Below, piece by piece: positions 25,256 through 33,809 of a DNA stretch of 64,000 nucleotides (positions within the stretch are counted from its first letter, which is position 1; every line of letters starts with the position of its first letter). Under the pieces are notes generated by a model. The model saw only the letters and a list, made by a program, of their open reading frames with translations, did no database searches and was not told where the DNA came from. Source of the DNA: Kumtagia sp963820075 (GTDB taxonomy: Bacteria > Pseudomonadota > Alphaproteobacteria > Rhizobiales > Rhizobiaceae); the NCBI GenBank assembly GCA_963820075.1, contig CAWFYS010000012.1:434001-498000 (forward strand), in the 5' to 3' direction. Position numbers and translations under genes: made by a program.

Positions 25256-26548
25256 GTGAATACACATCATCGCTTCACGGCCGGCTCGTCTTTTCCCGTG
25301 GAGCAGATCCGTCCGCTGTTTCCGGCCCTGAGGCAGGCCGGCTCGTTCATCTTCATGGACAATGCCGCCGGCGCGCAGATCCCGCAAAGCGTGCTCGACG
25401 CCGTTACGACGCATCTCGTCGAGTTCAACGTGCAGAGGGGCGGGCGATATGGCCGCAGCATCCGTGTCGACCAGGCCGTGGACGATGGGCGCGAGAGCGT
25501 GGCGCTGCTGATCAACGCGCGCGACCCGCACGAAGTATGCTTTGGCATGAACGCGACCACCTTCATCCGCCTGGTCAGCCTCGGCATCGGCCAGATGCTC
25601 GGCGAGCGCAACGAAATCATCGTCACCGACATGGATCACGACGCCAACATCGCGACCTGGCTGGCGCTGGCGCCAATGGGCGCGACATTCAGATGGTGGC
25701 GCATGCGCGACGACGGCAATCTGCACGTCGACGATCTGAAGCCGCTGCTGTCCGAGCGTACGAGGCTTGTCGCCTGTACTGTGACGGCGCATGCGATCGG
25801 CTCGATCGTTGATGTGGCGGCGGTGGGCCGCGCGGCCCATGCGGCCGGCGCGGAGGTATTCCTCGACTGCGTACACTACGGCCCGCATGGGCTGATCGAC
25901 GTGCAGGCATGGGACTGCGACTATCTGGTCTGCTCCGGCTACAAGAATTTTGCGCCGCATATGGGCTTCCTCTGGGGTCGTTACGATGCGCTGACGCTGC
26001 TGCCGACATTCCGTGAGGACTTCATACCCGCTGTTCCGCCTTACAAGGTGGAGGCAGGGACCTTCATCTACGAAAACGTGTCCGGAATGGACGCCGCAGT
26101 CCGCTACCTCGAGTCGGTCGGGCGCAATCTGGCGCCGTCAAACAACCTGTCCCGCCGGGAGAATGTCATCGCCGGCATGAACGCCATCCGCGCCTACGAA
26201 GCCGAACTGTCCCGCCTGATGCTCAGCGAACTGAAGAGCTGCGGCGCGACAATCTACGGCGTCGCCGAGGAGGACCGGCTGGCCGAGCGCGTGCCGACCT
26301 TCTGCTTCAATATCGGCAATCTGTCGCCGCGGATGATCGTCGAGGAAATGGCCAGGCGCGACATCGGCATCCGCGACGGGCATATGTACGCGCCGCGCCT
26401 GATGCACCGCCTGGACCTGAGCATGGACAGCGGCGCCATTCGCGCCTCGCTGGTTCACTACAATACACTCGACGAAGTGCGCCGCTTCGGCGCAGCCTTG
26501 CGCGAAATCGCCGACCGGGCTGACATCGCCAGGGCCACAGTCGATTGA
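25256..26548 (+). CDS. Class V aminotransferase-fold PLP enzyme (cysteine desulfurase-like)
   Basis: A 430-residue PLP enzyme. FIFMDNAAGAQIPQSVL begins the fold, VTDMDHDANIATWL and VFLDCVHYGPHGLIDV provide cofactor contacts, and CSGYKNFAPHMGF holds the PLP lysine (Lys230). There is no conserved desulfurase cysteine loop that I can identify, so it is more likely a lyase, epimerase or aminotransferase. The GTG at 25256 follows GGAGG. It is the last gene of the plus-strand catabolic arm, 20 bp after the permease. Confidence 0.82.
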   Translation: MNTHHRFTAGSSFPVEQIRPLFPALRQAGSFIFMDNAAGAQIPQSVLDAVTTHLVEFNVQRGGRYGRSIRVDQAVDDGRESVALLINARDPHEVCFGMNATTFIRLVSLGIGQMLGERNEIIVTDMDHDANIATWLALAPMGATFRWWRMRDDGNLHVDDLKPLLSERTRLVACTVTAHAIGSIVDVAAVGRAAHAAGAEVFLDCVHYGPHGLIDVQAWDCDYLVCSGYKNFAPHMGFLWGRYDALTLLPTFREDFIPAVPPYKVEAGTFIYENVSGMDAAVRYLESVGRNLAPSNNLSRRENVIAGMNAIRAYEAELSRLMLSELKSCGATIYGVAEEDRLAERVPTFCFNIGNLSPRMIVEEMARRDIGIRDGHMYAPRLMHRLDLSMDSGAIRASLVHYNTLDEVRRFGAALREIADRADIARATVD

Positions 26549-26619
26549 ACGCGGCGGAGGTACTGAGCGGTAGCAAGCTCGTCGGGGCAGCGTGATGGGT
26601 AGCGCGCAACTGTAACCGC

Positions 26620-26725
26620 CTAAGCAGACTTGCGCGGCTTCGCCCACGCTTCGCCTGCTTAGCCTCTTGTTTTGTTGCAGGTTTCTGTCGGAAAACCGTG
26701 ACACACTCTTCCGGAACCTGCTTAG
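26620..26725 (-). repeat. RIME1-like two-palindrome repeat, copy 3
   Basis: A 106-bp copy in the opposite orientation to copy 1, 71 bp after the last gene of the catabolic island. It could act as a bidirectional transcript end through its strong hairpins. The rest of 26549-26874 holds no gene; the promoter of the OmpA-like gene should lie in its last 150 bases. Confidence 0.85.
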
Positions 26726-26874
26726 CTGCCGTCGCAAGCGAAACAGCCATAGGTAAGCGCGAAGATTGCCACCTGGCCAAAACGGCCTACTTTCGTACTC
26801 ACATGTTGAGAAGGAATCGGAAGGGCCTTTAGAGGCTCTTCGAAAAAATAGAGAGACAGGGAAGGAGCCTCGCT

Positions 26875-27390
26875 ATGCGTGCAGCTGTGCTTCTATGGGC
26901 TTCGTTCGCCTTAGGTATTGCTGGTCAGGGTCAGGCGGTCGCCGACCCTGAGGTCAAGGCGAATGAAATCATCGATTTCTTCGCTCCGGCCGCGGAAGGT
27001 GCCACCCGCGGTCTTTGCGTAGGAACGGCCGAAGAATGCAACAAGATCAAGCTGGCCGGATTCGACATGCTGATCAACTTTGAGCTCAACTCGACCGAAT
27101 TTACGCCGCAGGGTAAGGAAAACCTTGAGGAATTCGCCAAGGCGCTTAGCGACAAGCGTCTTTCGTCCGCGCATTTCGTGGTCGAGGGACACACGGACGC
27201 TCTCGGCTCTGATGAATACAATATGGGTTTGTCGGAGCGTCGAGCTCAGGTGGTTAAGAACTTCCTGCTGGAGAAGGGCGTGTCCACGGCCATGGTGACG
27301 GCGGTTGGATTGGGGGAAAAGAAACCCCGCGAATCCGATCCGGCTGATCCGTTAAATCGTCGTGTCGAGATGCGCATCCAGGGCCAATAG
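26875..27390 (+). CDS. OmpA-family peptidoglycan-binding protein
   Basis: A 171-residue exported protein. The signal peptide RAAVLLWASFALGIAGQ probably ends near AVADP. The C-terminal OmpA-like domain (about 63-170) shows INFELNSTEFTPQGKE, VEGHTDALGSDEYNMGLSERR and the terminal NRRVEMRI, which bind diaminopimelate of peptidoglycan. The segment between carries two cysteines (LCVGTAEECNKI). No beta-barrel is present, so it is a periplasmic protein. GGAAGGAG precedes the ATG. Confidence 0.9.
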   Translation: MRAAVLLWASFALGIAGQGQAVADPEVKANEIIDFFAPAAEGATRGLCVGTAEECNKIKLAGFDMLINFELNSTEFTPQGKENLEEFAKALSDKRLSSAHFVVEGHTDALGSDEYNMGLSERRAQVVKNFLLEKGVSTAMVTAVGLGEKKPRESDPADPLNRRVEMRIQGQ

Positions 27391-27642
27391 TGGTCTCTTT
27401 CGAATAACGCACTCGTTGGGGTCGGGCGGGACGATGGCGAGTCAGCTTTCGGCCATCCCTTTTCTTCCGGTGGCGTCCTCCGAATTGTCGCAAGATGCGA
27501 TCTGCGCTGGTGGCATCCCGGGACTATCCTTGCTCGCAGGGAACCTTCCTCTCCCTCACGGATTGCTGAGTTATTGCACTGCAGCAACCCCTCATCTTGG
27601 ATGGATGAACCTGCTGCCAAACGGAGCAGGGATGTGAAACTA

Positions 27643-28686
27643 ATGTCAAAAAGAAGCCTGGCAAGAACCGGTTCAGCAGCAGGCAAGCAGCTGTCTCGAC
27701 TGGGAAATCATCCATACGCGACCGCGGCGGCAGTTGGCGTAGTTGCTCTGGCGATCTCGGCTTTGGTAAATCGAAGGGTTACGAAGACCGCTGAGCGCCT
27801 CAATCCACCAAAGGGTCAATTCCTGGAGATCGATGGAGTCCGGTTGCACTATGTCGAGCGCGGTAAAGGCGAGCCGCTCGTTCTGCTGCACGGCAACGGC
27901 AGCATGATTCAGGATTTCGAGTCGAGCGGCCTCCTCGACAAGGCCGCCAGGAAGTATCGCGTTATCGTTTTTGACCGGCCTGGATATGGACATAGCCCGC
28001 GACCCCGTGGCACGCTTTGGTCGCCGGAAGCGCAAGCCGACCTTATTCACAAAGCCCTGAAACAGCTCGACGCAACACCCGCTCTCGTTCTCGGACATTC
28101 CTGGGGTGCGTCTGTCGCCACAGCCCTCGCACTGAAATACGAGAAAAGCGTCAAGGCGCTGGTTCTCGCCTCCGGTTACTACTATCCAACAGCCCGCCTT
28201 GATGTCGCCGCGGCATCCGGTCCGGCCATTCCGATCGTCGGCGACGTTTTTCGCCACACGCTGGCCCCTCTTCTGGGGCGGATCATGTGGCCGCTCCTGA
28301 TGCGGAAGATCTTCGGACCGGCGGAAGTGCCGAAGAAATTCACGAAAGGCTTTCCAGTTGGACTTGCGCTGCGACCGTCTCAGATCCGCGCCAGTGCTGC
28401 CGAATCTGCTCTTATGATCCCGGACGCTTTCGCGCTACGTGCGAAGTATGGCGACCTGACGATGCCCGTCGTCATCATCGCCGGGGATCTCGACCGTCTG
28501 ATCGACACCGACCGGCAGTCGGCCCAGCTCCATCGCGATGTTGGTCACAGCACCTTCCATTCGGTGGCCGGAGCGGGGCACATGGTTCACCAGACCGCCA
28601 TGGTCGAGGTCATGGCCGCAATTGACGAGGCAGCAGGGGCAACGCGCAAGCGAGCAATAGCCGAGCCGGTACCGGCAGCGGCGTAG
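27643..28686 (+). CDS. Alpha/beta hydrolase with N-terminal membrane anchor
   Basis: A 347-residue hydrolase. One hydrophobic helix near residues 27-43 (ATAAAVGVVALAISALV) suggests membrane anchoring. The catalytic fold follows: LVLLHGNGSMIQDFES is the oxyanion-hole region, LGHSWGASVA holds the nucleophile Ser, IIAGDLDRLI the acid, and GAGHMVHQ the His. The HGNG and GHSWG pattern resembles epoxide hydrolase/haloperoxidase-like members. The start is ATG 27643; an upstream in-frame start lacks an RBS. The substrate is unknown. Confidence 0.85.
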   Translation: MSKRSLARTGSAAGKQLSRLGNHPYATAAAVGVVALAISALVNRRVTKTAERLNPPKGQFLEIDGVRLHYVERGKGEPLVLLHGNGSMIQDFESSGLLDKAARKYRVIVFDRPGYGHSPRPRGTLWSPEAQADLIHKALKQLDATPALVLGHSWGASVATALALKYEKSVKALVLASGYYYPTARLDVAAASGPAIPIVGDVFRHTLAPLLGRIMWPLLMRKIFGPAEVPKKFTKGFPVGLALRPSQIRASAAESALMIPDAFALRAKYGDLTMPVVIIAGDLDRLIDTDRQSAQLHRDVGHSTFHSVAGAGHMVHQTAMVEVMAAIDEAAGATRKRAIAEPVPAAA

Positions 28687-29063
28687 GATCGACGCACGGA
28701 ACGCACCTGCCCGTCGGACCGCAAACCAAAATATTATCCGCGCGAGGTTCGCATAGGTTCAAATTTTCGGGCCGAGCTTGGCCGCGATTGCGTACCCTTT
28801 CAAGAGTTGGTGGCCACAGCGAGCTATGTCTGTCATGGGGCTGGTGGCCACCTAAACCAATCCCCCGGACGTCTGCCGTACGGTCTGCTTCGCGAGGGTG
28901 ATCGAAAAACTGAGCATCGAAGAGACGGCCAGCCTGCCGGTGTAGGGATCCGAGACGGTCAAGACAATGCTTTGCCGCGCGGGCAGCCGGAGATGGCGAG
29001 CCGAAGCTCGCTTAGCACAATATTGCCAACCCGAACGAACGCCGGTCCTCTTTCAGCACCGAC
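28687..29063. other. Intergenic region between convergent genes
   Basis: Separates the hydrolase from the convergent SyrB-like gene. I see no convincing ORF, RNA or repeat. Confidence 0.4.
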
Positions 29064-29531
29064 TCAACCAAGCCCGAGCTTCTTCCTGAGTTCGGCGTTT
29101 TCCTTGCGCAGCCGGTCGGCGAGGAGCTGCTTCAGACGCGCATTCTCTTCTTCAAGCTTGACCAAGTCCTTGAGGTCGTCGCCCTGTGGTGCCTGTGCGG
29201 CAGCCTTCTTCCACTGATAGTATGTCTGTTCGGATATTCCTGCTTTCTTGACAGCATCCTTGAGGCTCGATCCCTGACCTGTCTGGTTCTCGATATCGCC
29301 GAGTTTTTGCGCCCGCTCTTTTCCAGAGTAAATCTTCCGCGCGGCTCGCACCGCAGGGGAAGTGACAGCTTCAGGCGAGGGTTCCGACGCGGCCCGGGTC
29401 CGCCCACCACGCGCCTGCCGCCCGGTTGCTTTCTTCGGTTTCGACGACTTTTTCTCAGTCTCATGTGTCTGTTGCTTTACAGGCAACTCACTCGGTACCT
29501 GGCTTGATTCGATCTCCTTAAGGTCGGCCAT
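29064..29531 (-). CDS. SyrB-like regulator
   Basis: 155 residues. A basic, Ala/Lys-rich N-terminal tail is followed by RKIYSGKERAQKLGDIE, then SSLKDAVKKAGISEQTYYQWKK, a transposase-OrfA-like helix-turn-helix, and a C-terminal leucine-zipper-like coil (KLEEENARLKQLLADRLRKE) ending in LRKKLGLG. This is the layout of SyrB, which affects the symbiotic regulator network in Sinorhizobium. The ATG at 29531 gives the family start. The same HTH type occurs in IS3-family OrfA proteins, but no OrfB or inverted repeats are present. Confidence 0.8.
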   Translation of the reverse strand: MADLKEIESSQVPSELPVKQQTHETEKKSSKPKKATGRQARGGRTRAASEPSPEAVTSPAVRAARKIYSGKERAQKLGDIENQTGQGSSLKDAVKKAGISEQTYYQWKKAAAQAPQGDDLKDLVKLEEENARLKQLLADRLRKENAELRKKLGLG

Positions 29532-29951
29532 GTGATCCTCGGTTGCGATGTCAACTTCTATTATCCGGCGCAACATAGAGTATCCATTAAACTTAGTCAG
29601 CAGGGCAGAAAACTCAAATCCTCGCTACAGCGGTCGCCTCCTTGGATTAGCATAACCAAGAAGCCGAGCAACAATGGAAGGGTTCCGGGGATGAAGCGCT
29701 GCCGCTACGGCGGTTGTCCAACCCCCCTCCTGGCCTGTGTCGGCAGCACGGCTTGGGCGCGCGCGGCTTCGGTAAGCGGGCATACGACACCGTGGTTTTC
29801 GCAGGAGGCGAAAGTTGGCCTGCCGCGACCATCGCCCGTCGGTGGAACCTAATTCCAAACCGGCTGTTCTTGGGAGGACCAACCAAGATCGCGAGCGTCT
29901 CCATGCATTCGACGGACCGCACCGCACGCGGTCCCGGCAGGAGACAGAGCG
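29532..29951. other. Divergent intergenic region
   Basis: Lies between the SyrB-like gene and the molybdenum hydroxylase operon and must hold both promoters. Short reading frames here have no recognisable similarity. No clear operator was identified. Confidence 0.4.
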
Positions 29952-30521
29952 ATGCGCCCACAAGACGACGTCCTCGAACGTCCAGCATCCCCGCGCAGCG
30001 CCGTTACGTTGGTTCACCTCAACATCAACGGACAAGATGTCGGCGTCGAGATTGAGCCCCGCACCTCGCTGCTCGACGCACTGCGGGAGCGCCTCGGCCT
30101 TACCGGCACCAAGAAAGGTTGTAATCAAGGAGCGTGCGGCGCCTGCACGGTGCTTGTCGGCGGCGATCGGGTTCTTTCCTGCCTTTCTCTCGCCATCCAG
30201 TTGGAGGGCCGGAAGATCACGACTGTCGAGGGCCTGAGCGAGAACGGAAGCCTTCATCCCCTGCAGGCGGCCTTCATCGAGCATGACGGGTTCCAGTGTG
30301 GGTACTGTACGCCCGGCCAGCTGTGCTCCGCCGTGGGGATGGTCCGCGAGTTCCGCGACGGCTTGCCGAGCGCCGTCACAGCCGACATGAACACCTCCGA
30401 CATCGATTTCACGGACGAGGAGATCAAGGAGCGGATGAGCGGCAATCTATGCCGCTGCGGAGCCTATGTCGGCATTTGCGCGGCGATCCGCCAGACGTTC
30501 GGGAGCGAGGCATCGTCATGA
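29952..30521 (+). CDS. Aldehyde oxidoreductase iron-sulfur subunit (PaoA-like)
   Basis: A 189-residue protein with two [2Fe-2S] clusters. The plant-type ferredoxin domain has Cys57, Cys62, Cys65 and Cys77 (GCNQGACGACTV). The second domain has Cys116/Cys119 (CGYCTPGQ) and Cys167/Cys169 (NLCRCGAYVG). It passes electrons from the molybdenum centre to FAD. Unlike E. coli PaoA, no twin-arginine signal is visible, so the complex is probably cytoplasmic. It overlaps the next gene by four bases. Confidence 0.88.
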   Translation: MRPQDDVLERPASPRSAVTLVHLNINGQDVGVEIEPRTSLLDALRERLGLTGTKKGCNQGACGACTVLVGGDRVLSCLSLAIQLEGRKITTVEGLSENGSLHPLQAAFIEHDGFQCGYCTPGQLCSAVGMVREFRDGLPSAVTADMNTSDIDFTDEEIKERMSGNLCRCGAYVGICAAIRQTFGSEASS

Positions 30522-31504
30522 AGAACTTTGCGTATGCGCGGCCGGCCGACGTTCACGACGCGGTCTACCTGCTGTCGCGCACGGCCAACGCGAAGTTTCT
30601 CGCCGGTGGCACCAATCTCGTCGACCTGATGCGCGAGGGCATCGAACAGCCGGACACGGTGGTCGACGTGACGACGCTTCCCCTGGACAATATCGAGGAA
30701 CGAGCCGACGGCGGCCTGTCGATCGGCGCGACCGTCAGGAATACGGCGCTGGCAAGCCATCGCGCTGTCCGGGAGAACTATCCGTTCCTGGCTCAGGCAG
30801 TGCTGTTCGGCGCTTCCGGCCAGATCCGCAACATGGCGACCGTCGGCGGCAATCTCATGCAGCGCACCCGCTGCGCTTACTTCTATGACCTGACGGCTGG
30901 ATGCAACAAGCGCGAGCCGGACAGCGGCTGTGACGCGCTCGGCGGATTCAACCGGATGCACGCTATCCTCGGTGCGTCGGAACATTGCATAGCGGTCCAC
31001 CCTTCCGACATGTGCGTCGCGTTGGCGGCCCTCGACACGACGGTTCAAGTGAGGGGACCCGACGGTGTCCGCTCGATTCCGTTCGCCGACTTCCACAGGC
31101 TGGCAGGCGATACGCCGCATGTCGAAACCGAACTCCTTCCCGGGGAGCTGATCACCGGCATCCGGATCGCGCCGCTCGGGTTCGCACGCAACTCACTTTA
31201 CCGGAAGGTGCGCGACCGCGCGAGCTACGCCTTCGCCTTGGTCAGCGTCGCCGCCGCTCTCGATGTCGAAAGCGGAAAGGTCAGCGGCGTGCGGCTGGCG
31301 CTGGGCGGTGTTGCGCACAAGCCGTGGCGGGCACGCGAGGCCGAGCGCGTGCTGGCGGGATCAAGCGCCACCCGGGAAAGCTTCGAGCGCGCTGCACGAG
31401 CCGAACTCGCCCAAGCCCGAGGATTTGAACACAACGCGTTCAAGGTGGAGTTGGCGCGCAGGACCATCGTCGGCGTGCTCGGCGAACTGGCCGAGCGCTT
31501 CTAG
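30518..31504 (+). CDS. Aldehyde oxidoreductase FAD subunit (PaoB-like)
   Basis: A 328-residue FAD subunit of the CO dehydrogenase/xanthine dehydrogenase family. FLAGGTNLVDLMREGI is the flavin-binding loop, and IRNMATVGGNLMQRTRC the second. The insertion containing Cys119, Cys129, Cys138 and Cys157 corresponds to the extra [4Fe-4S] site of the PaoB type, which separates it from ordinary xanthine dehydrogenases. The start overlaps the paoA-like stop (ATGA), and the molybdenum subunit gene follows after 16 bp. Confidence 0.88.
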   Translation: MKNFAYARPADVHDAVYLLSRTANAKFLAGGTNLVDLMREGIEQPDTVVDVTTLPLDNIEERADGGLSIGATVRNTALASHRAVRENYPFLAQAVLFGASGQIRNMATVGGNLMQRTRCAYFYDLTAGCNKREPDSGCDALGGFNRMHAILGASEHCIAVHPSDMCVALAALDTTVQVRGPDGVRSIPFADFHRLAGDTPHVETELLPGELITGIRIAPLGFARNSLYRKVRDRASYAFALVSVAAALDVESGKVSGVRLALGGVAHKPWRAREAERVLAGSSATRESFERAARAELAQARGFEHNAFKVELARRTIVGVLGELAERF

Positions 31505-31520
31505 GATTCGGAGAACGTCG

Positions 31521-33809
31521 ATGTCGATCATGCGCAAGGTCCTGGAGACGGTCGCCAGGTTCGTGCCGGACGGTGAGCCGGACCCGCTCATCCACGGGCA
31601 CGGCCATGTCGGAAAACCAATCAGCCGCATCGATGGATCGGTGAAAGTCAGGGGCGAGGCGACCTTCACGGCCGATTTCAAGATCGCGAACCTGACCCAC
31701 GCCGCGCTCGTCTACGGCACGATCGCGAGAGGCCGCATCGCCCGGATCGACGCGACCCAGGCCGAAGCCGCGCCGGGCGTCATAGCCATCGTCACGCACG
31801 AGAATGCGCCGCGCATGAAGCGGCCCTCCCTCCTGAACGTCAACAACTTTGCCAAGGGCGTCGGCAGCAGCGATCTGCCGATCATGCAGGACGACAAGGT
31901 GCACTATGACGGAGAGGCGGTCGCGGTGGTCGTTGCCGAGACGCTGGAACAGGCGGAGCATGCCGCCTCGCTTGTCCGCGTCGAATACGAAACGGAAGAA
32001 CCCCGCGTTTCCTTCGACGGACTGAAGGGCGAGGCGGAAGTCCCGTCCGATATCCTGGGAGAAGATTCCGAAGTCAGGAAAGGCGACGCCGAGGAGGCCC
32101 TGGCGGAAGCGGCATTCAAGGTCGACAATTTCTACAGCACGCCGCGTCACAATCACAACGCCATCGAACCGCACGCGACCATCGCGATATGGGACGGCGA
32201 CAGCAGCCTCGTGGTTTATGATACGACCCAATTCGTAAACGGAACGAAGCACCAGCTAGCCCGCATCTTCCGCCTGAAGCCGGATAACGTTCGGGTAATC
32301 TCGCCCTTCGTCGGCGGCGCGTTCGGCGGTAAATGGTCGTTGTGGAGCAACACCGTCCTGTGTTCGGCCGCGGCCAAGATTGCACAGCGCCCGGTCAAGC
32401 TGGTGCTGTCCCGAGAGGGCACGTTCCGCATCATCGGCGGACGCACTCTATCGGAACAGCGCGTCGCCCTCGGAGCGAACCGCGAGGGCAAGTTCACCGC
32501 TCTCATCCATACCGGCACCACCGCAAGCACGAAGCACGCGAACTATCCCGAACAATTCTCGCTGCTGCCACGGCATCTCTACGAGACCGAGACAAAACTG
32601 ATCGGCCAGAAGGTCATCAATCTCGATACTGTCGCCAACACCTGGATGCGCGCGCCGGGCGAGGCCATGGCGACCTTCGCGCTCGAATCGGCGATAGACG
32701 AACTCGCGCATCAGATGCAAATCGATCCAATCGAGCTGCGCCGGATCAACGAGCCCGAGAAGGACCCGACCAAGGGCACGCAATTTACCAGCCGCAACCT
32801 CGTCGAGGCCTACAGGCGAGGCGCGGAGAAGTTCGGCTGGGCCGACCGTGCGGCCGGGCCTCGTTCGCAGCACGACGGGAAATGGTTGATCGGCCAGGGC
32901 GTCGCGACCGCCTACTACCCTGTCTTCCGCTTTGCCGCCACAGTGCGCGTCCGCATCTCCGCCGACGGCGCCGCCCTCGTGCAGGCAGCCGGCAGCGAAA
33001 TGGGCATGGGCACGGCGACGGTGCAGATACAGCACGCGGCGGATCGGCTTGGCCTGCCCATGGACAAAGTGTCGTTCGAATACGGCGATTCCGCCCTTCC
33101 GGATTCGACGATCACGGCAGGCGGATCCAGCCAAACCGCGAGCATTATGGCGGCGGTCCAGCCGGCGATCGAGAAACTGCACCGCAAGCTCCTGAAGCTC
33201 GTTGCCCACGACTCCCCGCTGGCGGGCGCGAGGAACGTCGAGGCGCGTGACGGCGGCCTCTACAGGGTCGGCGAGAGCGGTGGTGGCGAAACCTACGCCT
33301 CGATCCTGCAGCGGGCCGGGCAGGCCTTTCTGGAAGTCGAGGAGAGTTCCTCCATGCCGCTGGAGACGTTGAAGTATTCGATGGCCTCCTACGGCGCGCA
33401 GTTCTGCGAAGTGCGGGTTAACGAGGAATCGGGCGAGCTGCGCGTGTCGCGCTGGCTCGGCTCGTTCGACTGCGGTCGCATCATCAATCCAAAGACCGCC
33501 ACCAGCCAGTTCCGCGGCGGGATCATCATGGGCATCGGCATGGCGCTGTCGGAGAAAACTCAGTTCGACGAAAGGCGTGGGCGGATCCTCAACCGTTCGC
33601 TGGCGGAATACCATATCCCGGTTAATCTCGACGTGCCGCATATCGAGATAGTCTACACCGACATTCCGGACGAACTCATGCCTCTCGGTGCGCGCGGCGT
33701 CGGCGAGATCGGCATCACCGGCGCGGCGGCGGCTATCGCCAACGCGGTCTTCAATGCGACGGGGAAGCGAATCCGTGATTTGCCAATCACGCTGGACAAG
33801 TTGCTTTAG
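31521..33809 (+). CDS. Aldehyde oxidoreductase molybdenum-binding subunit (PaoC-like)
   Basis: A 762-residue catalytic subunit. GKPISRIDGSVKVRGEATFT opens the domain, PFVGGAFGGKW and GSEMGMGTATVQIQ contact the molybdopterin cytosine dinucleotide cofactor, and ARGVGEIGITG carries the catalytic Glu (about residue 729). It oxidises aldehydes to acids in the PaoABC type. It probably requires a PaoD/XdhC-like maturation chaperone, and none is adjacent. The ATG at 31521 follows GGAG. Its stop overlaps the ancestral stop of the convergent glucoamylase gene. Confidence 0.9.
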   Translation: MSIMRKVLETVARFVPDGEPDPLIHGHGHVGKPISRIDGSVKVRGEATFTADFKIANLTHAALVYGTIARGRIARIDATQAEAAPGVIAIVTHENAPRMKRPSLLNVNNFAKGVGSSDLPIMQDDKVHYDGEAVAVVVAETLEQAEHAASLVRVEYETEEPRVSFDGLKGEAEVPSDILGEDSEVRKGDAEEALAEAAFKVDNFYSTPRHNHNAIEPHATIAIWDGDSSLVVYDTTQFVNGTKHQLARIFRLKPDNVRVISPFVGGAFGGKWSLWSNTVLCSAAAKIAQRPVKLVLSREGTFRIIGGRTLSEQRVALGANREGKFTALIHTGTTASTKHANYPEQFSLLPRHLYETETKLIGQKVINLDTVANTWMRAPGEAMATFALESAIDELAHQMQIDPIELRRINEPEKDPTKGTQFTSRNLVEAYRRGAEKFGWADRAAGPRSQHDGKWLIGQGVATAYYPVFRFAATVRVRISADGAALVQAAGSEMGMGTATVQIQHAADRLGLPMDKVSFEYGDSALPDSTITAGGSSQTASIMAAVQPAIEKLHRKLLKLVAHDSPLAGARNVEARDGGLYRVGESGGGETYASILQRAGQAFLEVEESSSMPLETLKYSMASYGAQFCEVRVNEESGELRVSRWLGSFDCGRIINPKTATSQFRGGIIMGIGMALSEKTQFDERRGRILNRSLAEYHIPVNLDVPHIEIVYTDIPDELMPLGARGVGEIGITGAAAAIANAVFNATGKRIRDLPITLDKLL

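Noticed and set aside
29064..29531. IS3-type OrfA transposase instead of a SyrB-like regulator
   Set aside because: The HTH is shared, but there is no OrfB, no terminal inverted repeats and the tail plus zipper fit SyrB.
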